From: Pseudophaeomoniella oleicola
Taxonomy: Eukaryota > Ascomycota > Eurotiomycetes > Phaeomoniellales > Phaeomoniellaceae
Reading direction: 5' to 3'
Length of the DNA: 64,000 bases
Assembly: GCA_003868215.1 (NCBI GenBank)
Contig: QWDQ01000001.1
Span: forward strand, 248,001 to 312,000
Shown here: in pieces, positions 11,476 to 22,173 of the stretch
How positions within the stretch are numbered: position 1 is the first letter of the stretch
How the letters are laid out: each line of letters opens with the position of its first letter
Program-made: the position numbers and the translations under genes
Notes under the pieces: model-generated
What the model saw: only the letters and a program-made list of their open reading frames with translations
What the model was told of the DNA's origin: nothing
Databases searched by the model: none

Positions 11476-12622
11476 TCAAGCAACTTTCAGTCCTAAGAAG
11501 AAGTCCCTAGTCAACTCGAAGCTCAGCCAGCTACTGGCCATACTGGGGGCGACCTTCAGCAAGTTTGCTAGAAGACCCTTGTACATCCCGCGAATGCCTT
11601 CCTCGGTGACGATGCTTTTTACAGCGTGCCACATGGAAGTGTACTGAAAACCCAGCCCTGACATCGAATTGATCTGAAAGCGCCGCCGCAAGACGTCACT
11701 GCCGTGTCTGTGAGCATCGAGAAGTTAGAACGTTTAGTAGGGACTCACAATGGATATGTGCAGGTCTGAGCCACACCACCAGACACTGCACCAGCAGCCA
11801 GTTTTCGATACCAGGGCGGACTTTTCTCTCCACTTGGCGTGAAATATTCTCGAACGGCCTCGTACACGGCAAAGTTCAAGCCAACGTAAGGCGCCACGCC
11901 AGCAATTGTAGGAATAATGCCTCGGTAGAGCCCTCTCATTCCTCCTTCTGTTCTATACATCTTCATAGTAGTCCCCCACATTCCTGGCAGCTCCATCTCT
12001 TTTCGAGGTCCCAAAGCCGCCAATGACGCCGATTGGATTGAAAGTCGTGTACGCACAATGTCTAGGGGGTATGTGAAGGTTACAGACGTGATCCCCGCAA
12101 GACCTCCGCAGAGCAGCCTCCGAAACGGGGTGAGATCCGCTCCAGGAGAAGGCTCCATGAACTATCGCGATTAGACGAAGTACCGGCATTTCTGGATACC
12201 CGACGCACCTTTTTATATATGCTGTAACTCCCAAATTGTACTGCGCTGTATGGCACAATGCGAACACAATTCGTGCCGTTTCCCCGCATGAAACCCCTCC
12301 AGCCTTCATCCACCCACATCTTTTTTAAAGCCTTCCAAATCGACAGCTGGTATTCGTTGACGCCTCGGCTTTGGATCTGATACAGAATCTTCAATCGTTC
12401 GAGAGGCGATACAACGGTCCTGGATACAGCACCTGCGACACCTCCTGCAAGGAATGCAGCTGTGACAGGTCTGCTGACATACTTCTTGAGCCGGTTAGCA
12501 GCAGATTCTGCAGGCGGTGGGATGATGGCCTGTTCATGATCAGTGGAGTGTTCACATCTTCGGGTGGAGGAGCAAACCCCAGTCGGTATCGGCCCCCCAC
12601 TGTTCGCTGTACTTTGGCTCAT
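11476..12622 (-). CDS. Mitochondrial carrier family protein (YPR011C/SLC25 type)
   Basis: Six-helix inner-membrane solute carrier. Three exons (12209-12622, 11749-12161, 11476-11698) over introns 12162-12208 (47 nt) and 11699-11748 (50 nt) give 349 residues. All three carrier signatures are present: SPLERLKI in the first repeat, YPLDIVRTRL in the second and, after the second splice, YPFDVLRRRFQI in the third. Two acceptors nine bases apart exist at the second intron (AG at 11708-11709 and at 11699-11700). Only the downstream one restores the Pro-x-Asp motif; the other would insert His-Gly-Ser into it. The N-terminus of about 45 residues is polar. The overall pattern resembles the yeast YPR011C adenosine-phosphosulfate carrier and the CoA carriers; the substrate cannot be told from sequence alone. 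Confidence 0.85.
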
Positions 12623-13455
12623 TCTGCAATGAAAATGTGAAGACTATTGGGGAGTCGCTGAATGATCCGTAGGAAATCGAGTGCTACAACATACGCGCAC
12701 TCTTATCTCCTGTCGAGTTTGAAGGTTGAATACGTGAAAAGCGATATAAGTACCCGTTGGCCATCGAAGACCTTGTTGCGACTTGCTATGACTGCGGATG
12801 CACAAGACAGAGGGATAGAGCGATCCGCTTCAGTGTCCACAATGTGCTATTGTAGTCGCAACTCTCTTGAGACTTGAGACTATCGACGAGATGTGGTCCA
12901 ATCTGGGATAATTCGTTGTTTGCTGAACTATTATGTCGCTCAAGTCCAGAAACGGGATGAGTAGTATGCAGAATGTGATTCCCCGGGTTTTTCAAGATGT
13001 GGTACAAGCCCGTATGACAAGGGCAAAAGAGCGTTGTTGTTCAAAAAGTTATAACACTGGGGACCCGAATCAACAGGCTGTGCTGCGACTGAAATAAGAA
13101 GTATCGTATGTGGTTGATGATGCGAAAGAAGAATCTGGTGACGGTCTGCCCGTGTTCCTTGGGGGAGAATCTAGGCTTTAGAGAATCCTGGTGAATTAAT
13201 TAGAGACAAGCGCATTGGTCCAAACACTGTTCCCATCCCAGCGGCCTCTTGAACGTTATCCGCTTTAAAAACTTGGAGAAGGATGAACGCTTCCTAATCT
13301 TAATTCATAGGAACTCGCTTCCCCTTCCTTTCTACTCCATCCTCGTCTGTCTGATTCTGTGCGACCGTCGACCATCCACTGCAAAGTGTCAACCGCACAC
13401 TTCAACTTGGAATTGTTCAGGCGCTTTTGTGTAGCTTCATTAGCAATCACTTGCC
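12623..13455. promoter_or_regulatory. Divergent promoter region, carrier/SR protein
   Basis: An 833-bp gap between divergent starts. It is pyrimidine-rich close to the SR gene (13320-13350). No open frame here has recognisable content and no repeat was seen. Confidence 0.45.
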
Positions 13456-14366
13456 ATGTCTCGATCAGGCACGACGCTTTATGTCACTGGCTTTGGCCAT
13501 GGGACTCGCGCACGCGATCTAGCTTTCGAATTCGAACGGTATGTCACCTACGGTCACGTCTTTGTCCTTTATGCGCCCTCCCATCGATGTCCTCATAGCC
13601 CATTGCCCCTCGGCGAACTTCCATAAACCGAACCTTTATGGAGAGTGCAACACTTTTGGCAGATAGCCCCCTTCAACCACGTCCCGCATGCCTTCGCAAT
13701 TCCTGCGCATCCGTCAAACTCATCTGACTCTACGATCTCAGATACGGACGACTTGTTCGTTGCGACATTCCAGCTCCCCGTACATCTACAAGCCGATTGT
13801 GAGCCCAGTATTCCTACCAGAAATCGACTTGAAGATTAATCTAGTTAGATTTGCTTTCGTTGAGTACGAAGACCGCAGAGATGCCGATGATGCCTACCAT
13901 GAAATGCATAACAAGCGGATTGGCCGGGATGACCTGCTGAAGATCGAGGTTCGCTTGTGCAATTAACTCCTTTAGGTGGCAGCACTAACATCTCATAAGT
14001 GGGCTCGTACTCCTCCATCTGCTTCCTGGCGCTTTGATTCGGGTCGGGATCGTCCTCGCCGAGACCGCACACCACCTCGTCGTGGCGGCAGATCTATCTC
14101 ACCTCGTCGCCGTGATTATTCTCCTCGTAAAGACGAGCGTCGCCACCGCGACCGCGACTACGACCGCCGAGAAAGAGACCGCTCTAGGACCCCTGATGAC
14201 GGTGATCGAGAAATGAAGGAAGATCCTCGCGACGATGATCGTGATCGTACTAATGGTGATGATCGAAAGAGTTCGTTCACCCTTGCTTTAGTGTCTGATC
14301 AAGCTAACCTGTGCAGCGCTTGATTCCCCTCCACCAGCTCATGATGAACTGGATACTGCGGAATGA
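13456..14366 (+). CDS. SR-type splicing factor, one RRM plus RS tail
   Basis: Nuclear RNA-binding protein of the SR family, probably acting in splice-site choice or mRNA export. Five exons: 13456-13538, 13742-13798, 13849-13948, 14000-14270 and 14317-14366, giving 186 residues. The RRM (about 6-75) shows RNP2 TLYVTGF, then YGRLVRCDIPAPRTSTSR and RNP1-like LFAFVEYED. A linker KIEWARTPPSASWRFDSGRD leads to an Arg-rich tail with RSISPRRRDYSPRKDERRHR-type repeats and alternating Arg/Asp. The end is DELDTAE. Introns are 203, 50, 51 and 46 nt. The third and fourth have the unusual donor GTTCG but clear CTAAC branch sites. The long first intron and the weak donors are what one expects of a gene that controls its own splicing (inference). 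It resembles fission yeast Srp1. Confidence 0.85.
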
Positions 14367-15714
14367 AAGTCACAGAATGCTGTCTAGGAACACTCTGTCT
14401 CTAGGCAAAATCAAAACTCACAGCTTCAAGATGGACGGTGTTCGGGTCTATGGGACGAAAAGTCTTTATTTTCTCATATTAGCAGCCAGGGTGATTGGTC
14501 TCAAGATAATATTCTTGCGAGGTTATCCATTGATAGAGATTTTTTTTAGTTAGTACCCGCCGGTTGTCCAACGCGATCTTATCACGAGCGGTCGATCCCA
14601 TACCTCGAAGCGAGCGAACAATGCGAACAATACGAACGATTACTTTTCCCGACTCATCCCTATCGTCAACCACTTGCCCCGTTCCACTTTCTCAGCATTC
14701 TCGGTTTCGTATATGTCGCTATGCCTCATCCCGTTTTCGAGCCGCGCACCAGACCTGACCACCAAGCGGTGTTACCGTGCTTCCTCACGTTCGGAGAATA
14801 CTAACAATCTTGTGGAATAGCTTGTCTGGTCCCCTTGAGCAACTTCGCATTCGCACAGTTTCAGTCTACTCGGTATCTCAGATCACCATGTATCGAGTAC
14901 TAACCAATGCTAGATGTTCTAATGTTTTCAACCTAGATGCGCTGCATATTTCGAGCTAAGTCGTACCCAACGCATAACAGCGAGTAGCCCCAATGCGCCT
15001 CATTTGCTCACAACGTTTGGAGCCCAACCCAGCGAATGACAGTACGTATTCAGCGTTTCAGTCTCGGGGGTGTGCAATCTGTACATCTAACGACAAACAT
15101 CCGACCTGTCCAGCGAGTTGTGTTTGCACGGATCTGAATAATGACAGCTCCATTAGTGTTCATCGCTGACTCGCAAAGGCCAGGCATGTATTTCCTGGGT
15201 TATACTGCCTGGGGCCAGTCGGAGAGGATTGTCGGTTTGTATCGAGTTGATGTCACATGATAGTCATTACGCACAGCTTGTTGTAGAATATTCTCGATAG
15301 AAAATGTAAATGCCTTACGTAGTAGACATCTTGGCCTCTTCATCCCATCGAGCTATGCAGCAAGTGAGAAGGATGCTTGACTTTTTGCCTCATCCAAGCC
15401 GTCCGGACGGTTAAGTCGTTCGGTCGGTACTTTACAAAGTTGCGAGGAGGCGATGCTGAGGTGGTCGGCGAGTCGGTTCATCCGATCCGGAAGCACCGCA
15501 GCGCGGCTAGGAAGGTGCGTCATTCCGTATCACGTCCAACCAGTCATAGCACTCGGATCCAAAGGGACCCTTGTTTCAGCAACATTGAAAAGGAGAATTA
15601 TGAAGGTATATGTGGTCCTTGTCGCTGTGGCCTGAGGTGTTCTCTATTATCTATCACTCATATTGCATTCCGGTTCTCACACTTGATTGTCTTCATTGAC
15701 CGTCTCATGGTGCC
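14367..15714. other. Intergenic region before ARE2
   Basis: A 1.35-kb gap between two plus-strand genes. It holds the SR gene 3' end and the ARE2 promoter and leader. A frame at 15377-15778 overlaps the ARE2 start in another phase and has no recognisable domain. No RNA gene or repeat was seen. Confidence 0.45.
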
Positions 15715-17880
15715 ATGGTTGTGTCCAAACGTCCAAACGGAGCTGCTTACTCATCCTTCCGAAGTGCTCCTCGATTAGTTGGACAGTTGGATGCCGACGG
15801 AACAGCAATAGTGAAGCGAGAGGGAACCTCAGAAAACGCGTCGACTCGTCCTGCCTCTTTCAGGCGACCCTCCCATAATTCATCTTCTTCGACCGAGAGC
15901 GACGGCGATGCACTCGAACCCGATCCGGCCCTTGTGGTCGAGGGCGGCAGAGGTGGAGGACTCACCGGAGAGGGACAACTGCATAACACCCGTTACGAGA
16001 GCCTGAAACCGCCTCAGATTGACATGGGAGACCAGCCTAAATTGAAGCGTAAGAAGAGCATCACCATCAGGTTAGAGAAAGCCGGAGAGAACGGCAAATA
16101 CTTTCTCAACTCGGAAGATCCCGAACTGCAATCTCTTTTACAGGACACCTTTGCAAAAGGAGCTCTTCAAAAGAAGAGATCCAAGTTCAGCGACGTTGTC
16201 TTCACCAGGCAATTCACGACTTTCGACAGGCAAAATCTTGCTAGCGCTGCATCTCCGTTTCATGGATTTTACACGCTATTCTGGTAAAAGCTGTCTATAC
16301 CTGTAACCAGCGGTCTAATTAACTCATGTTTAGGATGAGTGTTGTTTTGCTATTATTCAAAATAGCCGCGACTAATTGGCGTCACTATGGCTCAATATTT
16401 GGCAACAACGAGATCGTGAGGTTAATGGTATCCAGAGACCTCATGGTGCTCGGAATCACTGACGGCGTAATGTGCGGCCTCACAATCATCTGCCTCGTCA
16501 TACAGAAGGCAGTCTTGAATGGGTGGTTGAATTGGGATCGAAGTGGCTGGGTATTGCAAAATGTGAGTTTAGGACAGCAACTGATTACCTCAGGCTATGC
16601 TAACGATGTTGCAGCTTTGGCAGACGTTCTACTTATTTGCATTCATCGGCTGGGCACGTTACCGAGAATGGCCATGGACGCATTCGATATTTCTTACTTT
16701 ACATTGTCTTACTATGCTCATGAAACAACATTCATATGCGTTTTACAATGGTCATTGTAGGTGGTCAGAAAAGCTGGTGCTTATTGCTACATATCTAACT
16801 GGGACAGTATCGGAGGTATACAAAAGACGAACAACTCTTCAATCGAAGCTTCAGCGTCTTGAAGATTCGGATGTTTTCGCTACCGTACCTAATTCGCCCA
16901 CCGTCACCTCAGCCGCTTCATATCTCGACGAAGGTGATTTCAGCCACCTCACGAGCCGACGCAAATCCATGCACGAAGCAACAGCGGATGCTCAAGACGC
17001 TGATAGTGATATCAGCAGCGTGGCTTCGGCGATTGAGCACGACAGGCCGTTGACAGCTGCGGAAACCCAATCCCTGCGGAGACTGATGAAATGGGAGATC
17101 GATAAACTCTCGGAAGAGCTCAGAGGGAAATGTACTGTCACTGACAACCATTACCCACGAAACCTAAATTGGAAGGATTTCTACGGTTATATACCGTTAC
17201 CAACGCTGGTGTATGAGCTTGAGTATCCTCGACAAGAAAGGATCAATTGGTATTATGTCCTCGAGAAGAGCGCAGCGACTTTTGGCGTCATCGGCGTTAT
17301 GAATGTCATTTCCACAGCCTTGATCTACCCTGTCGTGATTCATACAGTTGAGCTCAAAGAAAGTGGTCTCAGTCTCTCTGAAAGGCTGCCGGAATCCCCT
17401 TGGGTTTTCATGGACTTACTCTTTCCGCTCCTCATGGAACAATTGCTCAGCTGGTATGTTATTTGGGAATGCATTTTGAATGTGCTCGCCGAATTGACGA
17501 GATTTGCGGATCGGGGTTTCTATGCCGACTGGTGGAACTCGAAATCTTGGGACTACTATGCACGCGCGTGGAACGTCCCTGTTCACAACTTTCTCCTGCG
17601 CCATGCTTATCATTCTTCAATTTCTGCCTTCCATCTTTCAAAGCAGTCGGCTACAGTTGTAACATTCCTGCTATCGGCCTGCGTGCACGAATTGCTTATG
17701 ATGGTGCTGTTTGGGAAGATCAGGGGCTACTTGTTCATGTTCCAAATGTCGCAATTGCCGCTTGTACAGTTGAGCCGGAGTCGATTACTCAAGGGAAAAG
17801 ATACTCTTGGGAACGTCATTTTCTGGCTGGGATTGGCGGTTGGGCCGAGTTTATTGACCAGCATGTATCTTTTTATGTAA
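15715..17880 (+). CDS. ARE2: Sterol O-acyltransferase (ACAT/Are2, MBOAT family)
   Basis: ER membrane enzyme that esterifies ergosterol with acyl-CoA for storage in lipid droplets. Four exons: 15715-16283, 16334-16562, 16615-16756 and 16808-17880, giving 670 residues. Introns are 50, 52 and 51 nt. The last intron (16757-16807, GTAGGT...CTAACTGGGACAG) has no stop and is a multiple of three, so a simple frame would read through it. Removing it gives FYNGHLSEVYKRR, the normal ACAT sequence. The polar N-terminus (about 150 residues) precedes multiple membrane segments. MBOAT active-site signatures are present: FYADWWN with HNFLLRHAY, and the catalytic His in ACVHELLMMVLFGKI. A 10-bp triple repeat follows the stop codon. 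There is no second ACAT in the window. Confidence 0.93.
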
Positions 17881-18960
17881 TATTGTACAACATTGTACAG
17901 CATTGTACAAGACAGAGAAGCTAGATGTAAACAACCAAGAGAACAGAGGGCAAATCACACATGGCCTACAAATATTGAGAGAATACATTCTGGACGCCTA
18001 TTTCATTCGACATGACTACATCCTAAGAGTGATATCACGCAAGTAACGGCAGATGATGCACAGGGCGACCATGTGCTCCTTTCCTTCTTCTATTACTGTA
18101 ACTTATTAATATATCGTGTTCGAGAGTGATCTCCCTTGACGGTGGGACACGCCTACTCCGTAGTAACAGTATGATGACAGTATGATGACTCAGCAAGGTA
18201 AATGTTACTAAACCACAAACGGAATCTCTGCAATCCTTTTATCTTCTTGTCTGTAAGGCATCAGTGGCGCTTCATTCTCTTTCAACTTCATTTTGTCATC
18301 AACTCCCATCACTATCAGCGACCAACATATCACTCTATCCGTCTGTGCTCGTTAGGTATACAGTTGCGCCAACCTGTACCGTCACTTCCCTACTCCTTTA
18401 GTTGAGCGCCGTGACTTCAACCCGTTAACGTCTTTATCAGCCGCAGTCGCAGCTGACTGTTGGTATTGTGACAACCCTCAGCGTCCCTTTCTTCTCACTT
18501 CCTCGGTTCTTAATCATCTGTGATACGCGCAATTCGATCTGTACGATCAGTGGTGTTGAAGGAACTGGAGGGGGAAGATCAAGTTGTCGGAAGGATTCTT
18601 TACTGGAAGCCTTGCTTTCTCTCATGTACCAACACAGCAACTGTATTCACTGGCTTTTGAGATAATCTCATTCTGGCCATATATCTAATTCAAGATTGTT
18701 TCTGTTCTTTCTACCTATCTCCATTGACCCTCAATATCATCTGAAGTACCACCTCTTGTTCACTCGACAGTATTGAAGTCGAATCCTCTCGTCATCCATC
18801 TGATACGCCATCGAGGCAGAGAACAAACGCCTTTACATCGACAAATTTTGACTGTTCTATTCCTCGCACACTCTCAGCTTGTCAATCATACCCCGGACCG
18901 GCAATCCTGGTTCTCAACGCAAGTTTCTAGCAGCTCTTGAGTCCAAGGTGATCTGAGAAT
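17881..18960. other. Intergenic region, ARE2 3' flank and MPE1 leader
   Basis: A 1.08-kb gap. It begins with the TTGTACA triple repeat (17882-17911). An 11-bp direct duplication of ACAGTATGATG near 18166-18187 runs into a consensus Gcn4/AP-1 site TGACTCA (18186-18192). From about 18200 to 18960 it is pyrimidine-rich, as in fungal leaders. No gene is seen. Confidence 0.5.
17882..17911 (+). repeat. 10-bp tandem triple repeat in ARE2 3' flank
   Basis: Three consecutive copies of ATTGTACA followed by AC, GC and AG, directly after the ARE2 stop codon. The palindromic core TGTACA repeats every 10 bp. It could be a Puf-type RNA site (UGUA core) or simple duplication. Confidence 0.6.
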
Positions 18961-20872
18961 ATGTCTTCCTCCGTCTATTTCAGGTTCAAATCGCAAAGAG
19001 ATCCCACAAGAGTACCCATAGATGGAACTGGTATTTCAGTGTTCGAACTGAAAAGGGAAATCATCAATCTTAGCAGATTAGGAGATGGGACAGACTTTGA
19101 ACTGTCCATATACAATGAGAGCACCAATGAAGGTATGTAGGCCTCTTTATTTGTAGAGGGAAATCTTACTGACATGCGACGTAGAATATGACGACGACAC
19201 AACCATCATCCCTAGGTCAACATCTGTACTCGCACGAAGATTACCAGCAAGCAAGCCTGGCAAGGGCGGGGCGGCACGGTATGTATCTGGGCGAGCGCCA
19301 GTGAAGGCTCTGGGCGGTCCTCCAAAACCAGCGCTATCAGCAACAAAGAATACAGACCTGGCTTCTGCTCAAACCGAAGAAGAACGAATGAAGGCAATCA
19401 TGGGGCTTGAGGCACAAAATTGGGAGCAAGAGAAACAACAGATGGCCACGTAAGTATCAAATCAATAATCTGATATAGTCTAATTGACACAATGACAGGC
19501 AACAGAAGGTCTTCTACGGCAAACCCAACCAAAAAGCGCCAAACGTACCAGAAGGCGAGCCGCCTCATGGATACGTATGTTACCGATGTGGCAAAAAGGG
19601 TAAGCTCACTTTTCTTAACCGTATTGAGGCCTACTGACAATTTCGCAGGTCACTGGATACAAGCGTGTCCCACGAATAATGACCCCAGTTTCAAGGGTCC
19701 AGTGAGGATAAAACGGACCACAGGGATCCCAAAGTCTTTTCTTACTAAAGTAGAGAAGCCTAGCGGTGATGGCGACATGTCGGAACTACAAGGGGTAATG
19801 GTCAACGCCGATGGCGACTTTGTTATAGCACACAGTGACGAGAAGACATGGAAACAATATCAGGAAAAACAAAAACAGGCCGCTGAAGCCCAGAAAGCTG
19901 TTGCGTCTAACAAAGAACTCCAAGATCGTGGGATCGAGTGTCCTATCGATAAAAGGATGTTCGTAGATCCAATGAAAACTCCTTGTTGTGGTAAGACGTA
20001 CTGTGGTGACTGCATCACCAACGCCCTCATTGAGCATGACCTTGTCTGTCCTGGGTGTTCTACCGATGGTGTACTTATTGACAATCTTGTGGAGGATACT
20101 GAGGCAAAAGAGCGTATCAAAGAGTACGAGGCAGTAAAGGGTCAACAGAAACAGGAAGTCTCGAACAGTCCGACGCTGCCTGCAATAGCATCTCCAGTCA
20201 AGGAACGTAAGGACTCAAAAGAGTCACAAGAGGGCAAATCGCCGCAATCTCCTGTTCCCCATAGGGATGTAAGCAAGTCCCCCAGTGCAGCTCCTGATGG
20301 AGAGGGGTCATCATATTCCAAGAAGAGGTCAGCAGATGAAGCGGACGTTGACGGGAACATTGGCGATCATGATGCCTCGGTAATGAAACGTCAAAAGTCG
20401 TCTGAATCAGATAAAGAAAAGGAAAATATTGAAGGGATCATCACGTCCCCGGCAGCAGCGGCGGCGGCAGAAGCCGACAAGGAGAAGAGCACAGATGCCC
20501 AAAATCAATCACTGGACTCGTTCATGCCACCAGACTTCAGCCAGATGTCTCAAGCAGGTTTCCCCAACATGTCGTTCCCAATGCCGAACATGCCAAACAT
20601 GCCTTTCCCCATGCCTGGTATGCCTGGCATGCCTAATATGCCGAACATGCCTAACATGCCCAATATGATGAACATGGGAATGATGAACCCTATGATGATG
20701 GGCAATATGATGGGCATGGGTGGCCCTGGAAGCTTCAATCCCATGAACATGATGCCCGGTATGCAAAACATGGGGATGAACATGCCTGGAATGCCTGGTA
20801 TGCCTGGTATGCCGAATATGCCCATGAACAACAACTTCAACAATCAGAACGGACAATATCAAGGCTTCGCTC

Positions 20873-20921
<49 letters not shown>

Positions 20922-21099
20922 GCAGCAAGTCGGCCCAAATCAGCATTTCATGTCAAACAGATTTGCCAATCAGCAGCGGTCTGCACCCATGGGCGCTGTC
21001 GGCGGCGAGGATAGTCCTTACATGCGGCAGCCGGTGAACCCATATCGCCATCAAAATCGAGTGAAGAGAGTTCGGCCGAGTGATTATCGGGAGCTATGA
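18961..21099 (+). CDS. MPE1: Cleavage/polyadenylation factor subunit Mpe1 (RBBP6-like: DWNN, zinc knuckle, RING)
   Basis: Subunit of the cleavage and polyadenylation factor that processes mRNA 3' ends, and a likely ubiquitin ligase. Four exons: 18961-19132, 19185-19449, 19499-19599 and 19649-21099; introns 49-52 nt; 662 residues. The N-terminus is the ubiquitin-like DWNN domain (VYFRFKSQRDPTRVPIDGTG; ends near VSGRAPVKA). A CCHC zinc knuckle follows (CYRCGKKGHWIQAC), its second half supplied by exon 4. A RING/U-box-like domain has CPIDKRMFVDPMKTPCCGKT then YCGDC and CPGC. After an acidic/Ser region comes a long Met-Pro-Asn tract (MPNMPNMPFPMPGMPG style) and a run of 19 Gln (20872-20928). The tail ends RVKRVRPSDYREL. 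Confidence 0.93.
20872..20928 (+). repeat. CAA/CAG microsatellite coding for 19 glutamines
   Basis: An uninterrupted CAA tract ending in CAG CAG CAA within the MPE1 C-terminus. It is probably length-variable between strains. Confidence 0.9.
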
Positions 21100-21363
21100 T
21101 CGGCCTGTTTCCTTCTCTGCATGTTATTGAAACTTTTCATCTTTGGCCGAGGCAGGTTCACAGGCGTGAGTATGATTCATGGAATTTGGGCAGTACACAT
21201 CAATTGGACGGTCTTCTCTTACGAGCAATCAACATTGACCACTTTTCCCGCTAACGAGCACATCGTCGACCTCGGTAACATTTTCCAGGGAGGGGTTCAT
21301 GCACAGTGTCAAATGGTATCATCAAGGGTGTAAACAGACCCTAAACAGAGCGATTTGGTGTGG

Positions 21364-21402
21364 TTGCGCTGCGTTGCGTTGCGATGCGTTGCGATGCATT
21401 GG
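21364..21402. repeat. TTGCG-type pentanucleotide repeat
   Basis: About seven tandem units alternating TTGCG, CTGCG and ATGCG, downstream of MPE1. Confidence 0.65.
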
Positions 21403-22143
21403 GTGGTCAAAATTCAGCCCTGTTTCCATCTTCTTGTATTTTAAGTTACTGTTATTACTCTATTTCTTTCTTTCTTGCATTGCATAGACCCAGCAAGCTC
21501 CAAAAAGGGTGTGGACATGAAGGGGGGTTTTTTGGGGGGGGGGGTTGCATGAGAGCGGGGAGGAAACAATACATATGTATATTTTCCCAGAGGAAAGAAA
21601 TGAAAATGAAAATGATAACGATAACGATAATATCTTCTTCTTTTTTTTTTTAAACTACTCTTCTTCTTCCTTTTGGGAGGGATTGATTGTTTCTTTTGAG
21701 GGCGTGAATATTACATAAGGTCAGCTAATTAAGGTATATGTGCCACTGCATAGGGTACATGGTACGTAGATACTCATAAATAAAGAATGAAATACCTTCT
21801 CTTATCTCGACCAATAGTATTACATACATAAAATTACAGTAATAGACGGAGTGCCTGACTACGTCGGCGATATGATCATATATGGTGGTGGGCTAATATA
21901 TATATTATTCATTTTAGGGGGAGGGGGGGGCAGATGTTGATCCGGAGTAGGTTACATACACCACCAAGAAAGCCGTTGACATTAATTCCTTTCTAATACT
22001 TATTTCATATTGGAATGTCTGATTCTGACCGATCTGGGATCTAGGTGGCTGATGGAGGGGTGGGATTAAAAAATACAAATGACTATCCCCTTCTCTCGTT
22101 TTCAAAAGAGATAGGTTTATACAGTTCGTCGCTGCCCCTCCTC

Positions 22144-22173
22144 CTGCTGCTGCTGTTGTTGTTGTTGTTGTTG
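22144..22173. repeat. CAA/CAG microsatellite just after the DDHD stop codon
   Basis: On the minus strand, six CAA and four CAG codons follow the TAA stop directly and in frame, then about eight more sense codons before the next stop. Confidence 0.85.

Larger units (their letters stand above)
21100..22173. other. Repeat-rich convergent region, MPE1/DDHD
   Basis: A 1.07-kb gap between convergent genes. It contains a tandem 5-bp repeat of TTGCG/ATGCG (21364-21402), a G6-T6-G11 block (21522-21544), repeated GATAAC/GAAAAT hexamers (21600-21630), a T run and a second G-rich tract (21916-21931). No gene is seen. Confidence 0.6.

Noticed and set aside
20509-20946. 145-codon minus-strand frame with poly-Leu and His-rich repeats
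   Set aside because: It is antisense to the Met-Pro-Asn and polyQ part of MPE1 and explained by those repeats.
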